Shown here: piece by piece, positions 31,541 through 39,440 of the stretch | Layout of the letters: each line of letters starts with the position of its first letter | Numbering within the stretch: position 1 is the stretch's first letter | DNA from: Actinacidiphila rubida | GTDB taxonomy: Bacteria; Actinomycetota; Actinomycetes; Streptomycetales; Streptomycetaceae | Reading direction: 5' to 3' | Assembly (NCBI RefSeq): GCF_900110255.1 | Contig: NZ_FODD01000009.1 | Span: 159,001-223,000 of the forward strand | DNA: 64,000 nt | The notes under the pieces: model-generated | Database searches by the model: none | What the model was told of the DNA's origin: nothing | The model's input: only the letters and a program-made list of their open reading frames with translations | Translations under genes and position numbers: made by a program

Positions 31541-33082
31541 TCAGGCCTCCCCGGGCGCGGCGCCCGCGGTGACGGCCGGGCCGCCCGGTGCATCCGCCGG
31601 GCCGCTCGCGCCGTCCCGCGCCTGCCGCGGGTCGTCGCCGCGCACCGGCTCGACGGTGCCCTGGTCGCCGACGCGCTTCGGGATGAGCAGCGCGGCCAGG
31701 AACGCCAGTACCGTGGCGCCCGCCAGGGCAGCGAAACCCCAGGCGTAGCCGGACTCGGCGGGCAGCCCGCCGGGACCCTTGCGTGCGGTGACGATGCCCG
31801 CCATCAGGGCCGCGCCGACGGCACCGCCGATGGTGCGGATGTTGGCGTTCATGCCGCTGGCCACGCCGGTCTGATGGGCCGGCACGGCCTGCACGACCAG
31901 GCTCGACATCGCGGCGAAGGCCAGGCCGAAGCCGATGCCCAGCACGCCGGTCGCCACGCACAGCTCCCACACGTGGTCGTGCGCGAAGGCCATCAGGAGG
32001 AAGGGCGGGACGGCGATCAGGCTGCCGGCCACCACCAGCGCCCTGGCGCCGTACCGGGCGGCGAGCCGGCCCGAGGCGCTGCCGACCACGAACATCGTCA
32101 CCGGCCACGGGAGCATGATCAGGCCGGACGCCGTGACACTGGCCCCGAAGCCGTAGCCGGCCTGCGAGGGCGTCTGCAGGAACTGCGGCAGGAAGCCGAA
32201 CGTCGCGTACATCCCGACGCCGACCATCAGCGCCACCAGGTTGGAGGTCCACACCGCGGGCGTGCGCATCATCCGCAGGTCCACCAGCGGGGTCGCGGCG
32301 TGCTGCTCGGAAGCGATCCAGCCGGCGGCCAGCACGACCGCGGCGGCGAGCAGGCCCACCACGCGCCCGGACAGCCAGCCCCAGTCCGAGCCCTCGCTGA
32401 GGGCGAGCAGCAGGGCGACCAGCCAGGCCGACAGCAGCACGGCCGGGGTCGCGCTGATCCGGCCGCCGGCGTGCGCCGGCGACTTGGGCAGCAGTACCTG
32501 GGCGGCCGCGCCGGTCGCCACGACGGCGATCAGCGGGAGCCAGAACAGCCAGTGGTAGTCGAGGACGTTGATGATCGGGCCCGCCAGCACGATGCCGAGA
32601 CCGCCGCCGACCGCGGTCAGCGCGGCGAGCAGGCCGACGGTGGCGGGGGCGCGGTGCGGCGGGAACTCGTCACGGGTGATGCCGAAGGCCAGCGGCAGCA
32701 CGCCGCCGCCGACGCCCTGCAGGACGCGGGCCAGGATCAGCACGGTGATGTTGCCGGCCAGCGCGGCCAGCAGCAGGCCCGCGGCCAGCGCGCCGAGGGT
32801 CACCACCAGCATCTTCTTCTTGCCGACCGCGTCACCGATGCGGCCGATGATCGGCGTGAAGATCGACGCCGACAGCAGGTAGGCGGTGAGGACCCAGGTC
32901 GACGCCGCCTGGTTGGTGTGCATCGCCTGCTGGATGGTCGCCAGCACCGGCACGACCAGGGACTGGAGCAGCGCGTACGCGGAGACCGCCGCCGCCAGCA
33001 CCAGCAGGGTGACCGGGGAACCGCGGCCGACGCGGGAGGGCGCCGAGGACACCGGCGCCGTCGGGGATATCGACATGGCCAT
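31541..33082 (-). CDS. MFS efflux transporter (DHA2-like, 14 helices)
   Basis: A 513-residue drug-efflux-type major facilitator. Visible are the N-terminal helix VTLLVLAAAVSAYALLQSLVVPVLATI, motif A (GRIGDAVGKKKMLVV), motif C-like GGLGIVLAGPIINVLDYHWLFWLPL and about 14 helices in all, consistent with DHA2 antiporters that export toxic compounds using the proton gradient. The last 40 residues are a polar disordered tail. Transcribed from a promoter covered by a long inverted repeat, so it is probably repressed by a TetR- or MarR-type protein encoded elsewhere. A related MFS gene is at 54422-55879. Confidence 0.9.
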   Translation of the reverse strand: MAMSISPTAPVSSAPSRVGRGSPVTLLVLAAAVSAYALLQSLVVPVLATIQQAMHTNQAASTWVLTAYLLSASIFTPIIGRIGDAVGKKKMLVVTLGALAAGLLLAALAGNITVLILARVLQGVGGGVLPLAFGITRDEFPPHRAPATVGLLAALTAVGGGLGIVLAGPIINVLDYHWLFWLPLIAVVATGAAAQVLLPKSPAHAGGRISATPAVLLSAWLVALLLALSEGSDWGWLSGRVVGLLAAAVVLAAGWIASEQHAATPLVDLRMMRTPAVWTSNLVALMVGVGMYATFGFLPQFLQTPSQAGYGFGASVTASGLIMLPWPVTMFVVGSASGRLAARYGARALVVAGSLIAVPPFLLMAFAHDHVWELCVATGVLGIGFGLAFAAMSSLVVQAVPAHQTGVASGMNANIRTIGGAVGAALMAGIVTARKGPGGLPAESGYAWGFAALAGATVLAFLAALLIPKRVGDQGTVEPVRGDDPRQARDGASGPADAPGGPAVTAGAAPGEA

Positions 33083-33121
33083 CTTTCGGGGGGACGGGAG
33101 CGCGGACGCGCCCTGATGGAA

Positions 33122-33168
33122 GTGGAGGTTCCTCCGCTTATCTCGATACTAAGCGGAGGAACCTCCAC
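33122..33168. promoter_or_regulatory. 19-bp inverted repeat over the MFS promoter
   Basis: Arms GTGGAGGTTCCTCCGCTTA (33122-33140) and its exact complement (33150-33168), 9 bp apart. The -10 TAGTAT (minus strand 33151-33146) lies in the spacer and inner edge of one arm and the 17-bp promoter spacer coincides with the other arm; -35 is TTGTAT (33174-33169). Each arm is itself nearly palindromic (GGAGGTTCCTCC), so two dimers may bind. Confidence 0.8.
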
Positions 33169-33172
33169 ATAC

Positions 33173-33218
33173 AAAAAGCACGGTGCCCCCGCCCGGAATC
33201 CGGGCGGGGGCACCGTGC
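33173..33218 (-). terminator. Strong intrinsic terminator of the SCO2400-type gene
   Basis: Perfect 19-bp stem (33178-33196 with 33200-33218), AAT loop, followed on the minus strand by TTTTT. It ends 11 bp from the stop of the SCO2400-type gene, and its T-run merges with the -35 box of the MFS promoter. Confidence 0.9.
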
Positions 33219-33228
33219 GTCCCCGAGG

Positions 33229-34299
33229 TCAGCCGAGGCAGACGATGAGCAGGCAGAGCTGCTGCGGCGGCGGCGTCGACGGCGCGGTGGTGGCCGGCGG
33301 CGTGCTGGCCGGCGGCGTCGCCGGGGGAGTGGTGGCCGTACTGCCGGAGCTGCTCCCGGAGTTGCTCGAAGAGCTGGTCGTGCTCGCGGTCTGCGTGGAC
33401 GAAGAGGGCGCCGTCGGCGCCGTGGTGGTGCTCGGCGCCGGCTTGCTCGCCGCGGAGTACGTCACCGTGCGGCCCGAGGGGATCACGCTGGCCGGGATCG
33501 ACGTGATGCTGTCGGGTCCGGCCTGGGAGGCCCGCGGTGCCGGCTGCGCGGCCGTGCTGTGGTGCTGCGGCGCGGCGTGCTTCGGGGCGGCGCTCGGGGC
33601 CGCCTGGGTGCTGGGCGAGCTCGCGGACGTGTTGTCCGTCTGCAGTGCCGTGGGCGTCTGCGGGTCGGCGGCGGCGGTGGTCGCACCGTCCTTCCCGGAG
33701 TGGCCCTGCATCGAGGCGACCGTGACGCCGCCGCCGAACAGCGCGAACGCGGTGGCCACACCGGCGCGGCGCCGGTTCTTCTTCCAGCGGGCCAGCTGGC
33801 GCCGCCGGGCCGCGCGGCCGCGGTGCAGCGTCGGGGCGAGCGAGGGCGGGCCCAGCACCGACGGCACGTCGCCGCCCGGCAGTTCGCCGCCGGGCAGGTC
33901 GCCGTCCTCCTCGGTCAGTTCCGCGGGCAGCCGGCGCGGAGTCGCCGGCCGCGGGCGGGCGGGTTCGATCCGCACGGCGTCCCGGCCCGCGTAACCGTGG
34001 CCGGCGGCGGGGTGTGCCCCGCCGGGAAGGCCGGGCTCCGCATAGGGGGCGGCGTAGGCGTGTTCGCCGGGGGCGGCGTAGCCGGGCACCTGCATGTTCT
34101 GCATGGTCGGCAGGGGACCTGCCGAGGCGCCGGGGTGCCCCGAAGGCGCCGCGCCGAAGGCGTCCCACGCCGCGGGCGCCGCGGCGGTGTTGCCCATGTA
34201 GGCGCTGGCGGGCGGGGCTATGTCCGGCGCGTAGGCGCCGCAACCCGGGCACACCAGAGCCCCGTTGAGGGTCCGGCGGCAGGAGTAGCAGTAGTCCAT
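33229..34299 (-). CDS. SCO2400-family zinc-ribbon membrane protein
   Basis: A 356-residue protein beginning MDYCYSCRRTLNGALVCPGCG, a treble of Cys pairs (C4, C7, C17, C20) forming a zinc ribbon, as in the SCO2400 family. Residues 25-170 are a low-complexity Ala/Pro/Gly cytoplasmic region; after a basic cluster RGRAARRRQLARWKKNRRRAG comes one membrane helix (VATAFALFGGGVTVASM, about 183-199), then a Ser/Thr/Pro-rich exported stalk and the odd hydrophobic ending LCLLIVCLG. Function unknown. The ATG was chosen to begin at the zinc ribbon; an upstream reading has no support. Followed by a very strong terminator. Confidence 0.82.
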   Translation of the reverse strand: MDYCYSCRRTLNGALVCPGCGAYAPDIAPPASAYMGNTAAAPAAWDAFGAAPSGHPGASAGPLPTMQNMQVPGYAAPGEHAYAAPYAEPGLPGGAHPAAGHGYAGRDAVRIEPARPRPATPRRLPAELTEEDGDLPGGELPGGDVPSVLGPPSLAPTLHRGRAARRRQLARWKKNRRRAGVATAFALFGGGVTVASMQGHSGKDGATTAAADPQTPTALQTDNTSASSPSTQAAPSAAPKHAAPQHHSTAAQPAPRASQAGPDSITSIPASVIPSGRTVTYSAASKPAPSTTTAPTAPSSSTQTASTTSSSSNSGSSSGSTATTPPATPPASTPPATTAPSTPPPQQLCLLIVCLG

Positions 34300-34609
34300 T
34301 CGCGAACTTTCTGTGCTGGCGGCGCGGCTGAGGGAGGCTTGTGGCATGTTCACGTCGCCCGCGACGGGGCAGCGGCACACGCTAACAGCAGTAACGGGAG
34401 AGGATGCGCACTCCTTGTGATGCTCTTGAAAAGGTCGCACGTCACCGGGTGTGTGGGGGACCGGCTGCAGCCTCACCCTCGCGCCCCGTCCGCCATGAGG
34501 CCGCGAATGCCGTCGGGGTCGCCTGACCTGTCGGACGGGGGCCGCGGGGCGCCGGATAGAGTGGGTTCAGAAGTGCGATCAATGTTCATATCCATGACTG
34601 GAGTTGACC
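34300..34609. other. Divergent intergenic region, no gene seen
   Basis: About 310 bp between the SCO2400-type gene and the enolase-superfamily gene. The right end (34555-34600) is AT-richer with a possible -10 TAGAGT (34557-34562) and the ribosome site GGAG at 34600-34603. No clear palindrome was found. Confidence 0.5.
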
Positions 34610-35857
34610 GTGACGCCCGTGACGCCCGTGACCCCCGCACCCGCCGCCGCGCCCGCCGCCGTCCCCGCCGCCCTCTCGGGCGTCCCCGCCGCCGCGCCGT
34701 CAGGCGACCGGATCCACCGCGTCCGGCTCTCGTCCGTCCGCCTCCCGCTGGCCACGCCGATCAGCGACGCGAAGGTGCTCACCGGGGTGCAGACGCCCAT
34801 GACCGAGGTGGCCCTGCTGTTCGCCGAGGTGTCCACGGCGGACGGCCACGAGGGGATCGGCTTCAGCTATGCCAAGCGGGCCGGCGGCCCCGGCCAGTAC
34901 GCGCACGCGCGTGAGGTCGCGCCCGCCCTCGTCGGCGAGGACCCCAACGACATCGCGCGGCTCTGGACGAAGCTGGTGTGGGCCGGGGCGTCCGTCGGCC
35001 GCAGCGGGCTCGCCACCCAGGCGATCGCCGCGCTGGACATCGCGCTGTGGGACATGAAGGCCAGGCGCGCCGGACTGCCGCTGGCGAAACTGCTGGGCGC
35101 CCACCGCGACTCGGTGCGCTGCTACAACACCTCGGGCGGGTTCCTGCACACGCCCGTCGAGGAGCTGCTCGACAACGCCACCGCGTCGCTCGAGCGGGGC
35201 CTGGGCGGCATCAAGATCAAGGTCGGACAGCCGGACGGCGCCGCCGACCTCAGGCGCCTGGAGGCCGTGCGCGGGCACCTCGGCGACGGCGTGCCGCTGA
35301 TGGTCGACGCCAACCAGCAGTGGGACCGGCCGACCGCGCTGCGCATGGGCCGCGCCCTGGAGGGCTTCGGGCTGACCTGGGTGGAGGAGCCCCTGGACGC
35401 CTACGACGCCGAGGGCCACGCGGCGCTCGCCGCGTCCCTGGACACCCCCGTGGCCACCGGCGAGATGCTGGCCAGTGTCGCCGAGCACACCGCGCTGATC
35501 GAGGCGCGCGCCTGCGACATCATCCAGCCCGACGCGCCCCGCATCGGCGGCATCACGCAGTTCCTCAGGCTGGCGGCGCTCGCCGACCACCGCGGGTTGC
35601 AGCTGGCCCCACACTTCGCCATGGAGATCCACCTCCACCTGGCGGCGGCCTACCCGCACGAGCCGTGGGTCGAGCACTTCGAGTGGCTGGAGCCGCTGTT
35701 CCACGAGCGGCTGGAGATCCGCGGCGGCCGCATGCACCTGTCGAACCGCCCCGGCCTCGGCATCACCCTCACCGACCAGGCCCGCGCGTGGACCCGGGAG
35801 GCCTGCGAGATCGACGGGACGGGCGCGGTCCGGGAGCTGACCGCGGCCACCGGCTGA
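34610..35857 (+). CDS. Enolase-superfamily (mandelate racemase/muconate lactonising) sugar-acid dehydratase
   Basis: A 415-residue enzyme resembling L-talarate/galactarate dehydratase. Catalytic features: Lys202 and Lys204 in GIKIKVGQ, metal ligands Asp233 (VDANQQW), Glu259 (WVEEPLD) and Glu285 (ATGEML), and His335 in LAPHFAMEIHLHLA. These fit Mg-dependent abstraction of the alpha-proton from a sugar acid. The first 30 residues are an Ala/Pro-rich extension with repeated TPV units. GTG at 34610 was chosen because GGAG lies 6 bp upstream; a TTG two codons earlier directly abuts that GGAG. No aldolase or transporter nearby, so the exact substrate is unknown. Confidence 0.88.
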   Translation: MTPVTPVTPAPAAAPAAVPAALSGVPAAAPSGDRIHRVRLSSVRLPLATPISDAKVLTGVQTPMTEVALLFAEVSTADGHEGIGFSYAKRAGGPGQYAHAREVAPALVGEDPNDIARLWTKLVWAGASVGRSGLATQAIAALDIALWDMKARRAGLPLAKLLGAHRDSVRCYNTSGGFLHTPVEELLDNATASLERGLGGIKIKVGQPDGAADLRRLEAVRGHLGDGVPLMVDANQQWDRPTALRMGRALEGFGLTWVEEPLDAYDAEGHAALAASLDTPVATGEMLASVAEHTALIEARACDIIQPDAPRIGGITQFLRLAALADHRGLQLAPHFAMEIHLHLAAAYPHEPWVEHFEWLEPLFHERLEIRGGRMHLSNRPGLGITLTDQARAWTREACEIDGTGAVRELTAATG

Positions 35858-35983
35858 GCGCCGCACGCGGTGCCCCCGCGGTGCCGGCGCCCGGGTCCGT
35901 TCCCCGCTGCGGGCGACTCCCGGGTGCCGGCGCGCGATCCTTGAGGTGAGGGGGGTGGGCGGCCGAGCAGAAGGGACAGCACG

Positions 35984-36268
35984 ATGACGCAGGACAAGAG
36001 CACGCCAGCCGCACGCACCAAGACCTGGACCCTGCGGATGGACGTGGTCGAGGAGGACGAGGACGTCACCAAGGCCGACGCGTCCCTCGACACCGGTGAC
36101 CGGACGCTGACCACCCGGTCCAGTGCCCGCCGCAACCCGCACGATCCGCCCGTGCCCTCGATCGGGGACGAGTACGCGGCCGGACGTGCCCTGCTGGATC
36201 TGGGAAAGCAGCTGCTGCGAGAGGGAACCACCGACGCGGCCGCGAACGACAAGGACGAGAAGGGCTGA
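35984..36268 (+). CDS. DUF1876 domain protein
   Basis: A 94-residue protein with the DUF1876 pattern: KTWTLRMDVVEEDEDVTKADASLDTGDRTLTTRSSARRNPHDPPVPSIGDEYAAGRALLDLGKQLL. The family is small, actinobacterial and of unknown function, with a strand-rich front and a C-terminal helix like a dsRNA-binding fold. Ribosome site AAGGGA upstream of the ATG. The tail is polar. A hairpin follows the stop. Confidence 0.88.
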   Translation: MTQDKSTPAARTKTWTLRMDVVEEDEDVTKADASLDTGDRTLTTRSSARRNPHDPPVPSIGDEYAAGRALLDLGKQLLREGTTDAAANDKDEKG

Positions 36269-36572
36269 CCACCGCCATTGCGCCGGCGCCGGAGAAACGC
36301 CCGCGTTTCCGTTCGGCGGATTATCCAGCCAATAACACTGGCCTCTCGGCATCTCTTTCATGCCATCCGTAACCGGTGGCCCCGGTTCCGCCAGTGATCG
36401 CTCACGCATGCGAGAAGCGGCCCGGAGCTGCGGAAACACAGGTGGGCCGAGGAATCTGCACCCCCTTACATGATTATCGCTGCGGGTACTCCTGCGTATT
36501 CTTCACGAAGGTGGCGAACGATCATGAAATGTGGGCTATCGTCGCGCCAAGTCAGATTCCGGAGGCAAACCG
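36269..36572. other. AT-richer intergenic region upstream of the unknown 217-residue gene
   Basis: About 300 bp. It starts with a small inverted repeat GAAACGC-CC-GCGTTTC (36294-36309), a weak terminator or operator for the preceding gene. Positions 36310-36570 are clearly richer in A/T than the surroundings and hold the likely promoter and a GGAGG ribosome site (36561-36565) for the next gene. A 66-codon open frame here lacks a ribosome site and was not called. Confidence 0.5.
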
Positions 36573-37226
36573 ATGACTGCCATTGACGACGCGCAGACGC
36601 GCCCGCGTACGCGGACGGATGCGTTCTACAAACTGGCCGTGGGGGCCATCCAGGCGGAAAAGGATCCAGAGGCCGCCGCCAAGAGGATCACCGAGGCCCA
36701 CGAGTCCGAGCGGACGGCCTGGGACGCGCGCTGGCGCGGCACCCAGGCCGAGGCGTCCCAGATGTCCGCCGAACTGCGCCGCAGGGTCGAGATGCTGGGG
36801 CACGCCGCCAACGTCACCAGCCGCGAGCTGGCGGCCACCGTCGAGATGTCGGCGACGCTCACGCACCAGGCCCAGCTGCTCGGCCGGCTGCGGGCCACCG
36901 CCCAGCAGGCCCTGGACGGCACGGTGTCCGCGGTGGACGTGCTCGCGCTGCTCAGCGAGGAGGTGCCCGAGCCGAAGATCCAGCCCATGGTCGTCGGCTT
37001 CGTCGCCGACACGCGGTACCGCGGCGGGCAGTTCGTGTCCACGACGGGCGACATCATGATGGTGTACCCGTTCGTCGGCTTCTCGCTGGTCGTGCAGACC
37101 CCCGGTGCCGGTGCGGAGATCGAGCCGACCTTCCTGGTGGAGGGCAGGGCGCTGTGCCGCTCCGCCATCCAGATGGAGCGGGGACTGATGCTGCAGGGCA
37201 CGCTGCTGCCCATGATGGGGCGCTAG
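36573..37226 (+). CDS. Hypothetical protein, helical N-terminus with beta-rich C-terminus
   Basis: A 217-residue soluble protein I do not recognise. Residues 10-115 look almost wholly helical with heptad-like spacing and may be a coiled coil (FYKLAVGAIQAEKDPEAAAKRITEAHESERTAW, LRRRVEMLGHAANVTSRELAATVEMSATLTHQAQLLGRL). Residues 135-217 look beta-rich (IQPMVVGFVADTRYRGGQFVSTTGDIMMVYPFVGFSLVVQT, TFLVEGRALCRSAIQM). GGAGG lies 7 bp before the ATG, and a T-tailed terminator follows, so it is a single-gene unit. The AT-rich leader is unlike its neighbours. Function unknown. Confidence 0.78.
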   Translation: MTAIDDAQTRPRTRTDAFYKLAVGAIQAEKDPEAAAKRITEAHESERTAWDARWRGTQAEASQMSAELRRRVEMLGHAANVTSRELAATVEMSATLTHQAQLLGRLRATAQQALDGTVSAVDVLALLSEEVPEPKIQPMVVGFVADTRYRGGQFVSTTGDIMMVYPFVGFSLVVQTPGAGAEIEPTFLVEGRALCRSAIQMERGLMLQGTLLPMMGR

Positions 37227-37297
37227 CCGGCGGGACTCGCCCGTCGGCGCTCAGGTTCCCCGGCCCCACACCGGGGTGCCGCGTCCCGTTTCCCAGC

Positions 37298-37326
37298 GGA
37301 CCCGGATCGATGATCGGGTCCTTTTT
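37298..37326 (+). terminator. Intrinsic terminator with T-run
   Basis: GGACCCG and CGGGTCC arms (37298-37304, 37315-37321) with further GATC pairing in the loop, then TTTTT. It ends the unit of the 217-residue gene. Confidence 0.8.
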
Positions 37327-37355
37327 CCGCTGAGGCGCATTCGGAAAGAGCAGTC

Positions 37356-37559
37356 ATGATGAATGGACGCGAGAGAACCCACCGCAGAAAACCGCAGCGC
37401 GGCACCAGAGGAACGGCCGGCGAGGTCTTCCTCGTCGGCATGGACCGGCAGGGCGTGGTGCGGATCAGCCGTACCGTCGACGCCCAGACGCTCGGCCTGT
37501 ACCTGCACGAGATCGCCGACGACCTGATCGCCGGACGCGGCACGAGGCCCGTCCGCTGA
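37356..37559 (+). CDS. Small hypothetical protein (67 aa)
   Basis: A 67-residue protein with a very basic first third (RERTHRRKPQRGTRG) and a compact second part EVFLVGMDRQGVVRISRTVDAQTLGLYLHEIADDLIAGRG that reads as beta-hairpin plus amphipathic helix. Third-position GC becomes high after codon 20, supporting coding. The start ATG ATG has a weak AAAGAG upstream; the second ATG is equally possible. It is separated from the preceding gene by a terminator. Function unknown. Confidence 0.5.
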   Translation: MMNGRERTHRRKPQRGTRGTAGEVFLVGMDRQGVVRISRTVDAQTLGLYLHEIADDLIAGRGTRPVR

Positions 37560-37973
37560 ACGTCCGCGGGCCGACCGGGCCCACCGCATACCGAACCGTC
37601 CCGTCCGCCGCACGCGTGCCGCGTGCCCTCTCTTTTCGCCCCACGCGTCAACCGGGTGCACAGCCGGTCCCGCATATGCCCGGCGCGTGTGGCCTATTCG
37701 ACCGCCGAGTGCTAAAAGAAGTAAGCCGTCTCAAGAGACCGCGCCGGGCGTTCCGGAGGCAACCAGAGCCCGACGCGGCCTGAGAGGGCGCTCGTAAGTG
37801 CCCGATCCCACCGGAAGCTTACTAGGCAGGAGAACGCGGCCGGAAGAATGCGTGGCAGTCTGCCGATCAATTGCCTGTGTGCACCGCGCGCACCGGTCAT
37901 TTGTGATAAACCGTCGCCCCGTGGACAACCTCCACGGGGCGACGCGTTGCCGCGCCGGTCGCGGCGCCGGCGG
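37560..37973. other. Intergenic region without convincing gene
   Basis: About 410 bp. It contains short inverted repeats such as GTCTC-AA-GAGAC near 37728 and, at its right end, a hairpin belonging to the DUF1918 gene. A 65-codon minus-strand frame in the middle begins inside that hairpin and was rejected. I see no known riboswitch or RNA gene. Confidence 0.4.
37912..37944 (-). terminator. Terminator of the DUF1918 gene
   Basis: Perfect 14-bp stem CGTCGCCCCGTGGA / TCCACGGGGCGACG with a 5-nt loop, 29 bp after the stop. Confidence 0.75.
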
Positions 37974-38171
37974 TCACATGGGCCGCGGCGCCCCCGACTC
38001 GACCACGCAGTCCGAACCGGGGACGACCTCGGCCTCGCGGCCGTCCTCGAAGCGGATGCGATAGGGCGGATCGCCCTCGCGGCCGAGAACCTCCAGAACC
38101 TTCGCCCGGTGCTCGGGCGTGCCCACCGTGCGTCCGGTGAACCGCAGAACATCGCCTTTGTGAACCCGCAT
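37974..38171 (-). CDS. DUF1918 domain protein
   Basis: A 65-residue protein matching DUF1918 over its whole length: MRVHKGDVLRFTGRTVGTPEHRAKVLEVLGREGDPPYRIRFEDGREAEVVPGSDCVVE. The family has an SH3-like small barrel, is confined to actinobacteria and has no known function. Single gene with its own terminator; divergent from a DMT transporter. Confidence 0.9.
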   Translation of the reverse strand: MRVHKGDVLRFTGRTVGTPEHRAKVLEVLGREGDPPYRIRFEDGREAEVVPGSDCVVESGAPRPM

Positions 38172-38401
38172 GGGCCTCTCCCTCGTCGAAGCCGCCGGTA
38201 ATTCGACGGTACTCGCGGACCCGGGCGACGGCCAGCGACCGCCGGAGCGTTCCCTTCCGGGGGACCGGGCTCCGTGCCGCCGTCCCCTCGATCGGGTGAC
38301 GGTGCGGCTCGGTCGGCGGGCCGGTCGCCGGACCCGGCGGTCCGGACCGCGATGCTGGTGCGAACACCGTCCGGATCCGGGAACGCGGCACCGCCGCCCC
38401 G

Positions 38402-39292
38402 GTGGAGCTGCGCCACGGGAGGCCGACCCTGCTGGTCCTGTGCGTGCTGTTCGCGGTGGCCGGTGCGGCCAGCAACGCGACGGGGACGGTCCTGCAGCGC
38501 AAGGCCGCCCTCGCGGTTCCCCCCGAGGACGCGCTGCGCCCCCGGCTGCTCGTCGACATGATCCACCAGTCGGTGTTCCTGCTCGGCATCCTCGGGGTGA
38601 TCGGGGCGGCGCTCTTCCAGGCGCTGGCCCTGGTGTCGGGGCCGCTGGCCCTGGCGCAGCCCCTGTTCATCCTGGAACTCCCGTTCGCGCTGCTGATCGC
38701 GCTGCCGGTGCTGGGGCGCCGGCTGCCGCGCTCCGGCTGGATCGCCGTGGGCTGCATGGTCGTCGGGCTGGCGACGGGACTGGCCTGCGCGGCGCCGGGC
38801 GGCGGGACGCAGCAGGCGTCGCTGGCCCGGTGGATCCCGGCCTGCATCGTGTGCCTGGGCCTCACCGCGGCGGGCGTCATGCTGGCCTACCGCCGGCCGT
38901 CCGGCGCGCCCCGGGCCGCCATGCTCGGGACCGCCGCCGCCGTGGCCAACGCCCTCACGGCGGCACTGCTGAAGTCCGCCGCCAACACCTTCTCCGACGA
39001 CGGCTTCGGCGCGTTCCTCACCGCGTGGCAGACCTACGGGTTCGCGATCTGCGGCATCGGCGCGGTGTTCCTGCTGGAGAACGCGCTGCAGGCCGGGCCC
39101 ATCGCCGCCTCCCAGCCGGCCCTCACCCTCGGCGACGCGGTGGTCAGCCTCGTGCTGGGCGTCTTCGTGTACGCCGAGCACATCCGCACCGGGTGGTGGA
39201 TCGTGCCGGAGCTGGGGGCGGTCGCGCTCGTCACCTTCGGGACGTTCTACCTGTCCAGGGCCGTGCCGCTGATCCGCGAGCTGAGCACCTGA
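38402..39292 (+). CDS. DMT-superfamily membrane transporter
   Basis: A 296-residue protein with nine to ten helices in two five-helix halves, the drug/metabolite-transporter layout. Recognisable features: the first helix followed by GAASNATGTVLQRKAALAVP, ALFQALALVSGPLALAQPLFILELPFALLIALPVLGRRL in half one and ENALQAGPIAASQPALTLGDAVVSLVLGVFVYAEHIR in half two. Substrate unknown. GTG start; ribosome site is poor. A T8 terminator follows 20 bp after the stop. Confidence 0.87.
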   Translation: MELRHGRPTLLVLCVLFAVAGAASNATGTVLQRKAALAVPPEDALRPRLLVDMIHQSVFLLGILGVIGAALFQALALVSGPLALAQPLFILELPFALLIALPVLGRRLPRSGWIAVGCMVVGLATGLACAAPGGGTQQASLARWIPACIVCLGLTAAGVMLAYRRPSGAPRAAMLGTAAAVANALTAALLKSAANTFSDDGFGAFLTAWQTYGFAICGIGAVFLLENALQAGPIAASQPALTLGDAVVSLVLGVFVYAEHIRTGWWIVPELGAVALVTFGTFYLSRAVPLIRELST

Positions 39293-39311
39293 CGCGACCG
39301 GGCGGCCAGGG

Positions 39312-39352
39312 GCGTGCGGGGCGGACGGGGCGCACGCGTCGCGCTTTTTTTC
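39312..39352 (+). terminator. Intrinsic terminator with T8
   Basis: GCGTGCG / CGCACGC stem, 12-nt loop, 7-nt spacer then TTTTTTTT (39345-39352). One of the few T-tailed terminators in this window. Confidence 0.75.
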
Positions 39353-39440
39353 ATACTGCTTGTGCGCGGAGAAGGTTTCCTCCACTCTGGGCGTGCACGC
39401 CTGCACCCCCCACCCGATCCATGTCCCTCCCGGAGGAGCC

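Noticed and set aside
36376..36576. 66-codon plus-strand frame in the AT-rich leader
   Set aside because: No ribosome site, ends across the start of the next gene and lacks high third-position GC.
37700..37900. Possible riboswitch or small RNA upstream of nothing obvious
   Set aside because: Some pairing is visible but I could not match it to any known riboswitch consensus, and no gene starts downstream on the plus strand.
37731..37928. 65-codon minus-strand frame with a CARC motif
   Set aside because: It starts inside the DUF1918 terminator hairpin and has no ribosome site.
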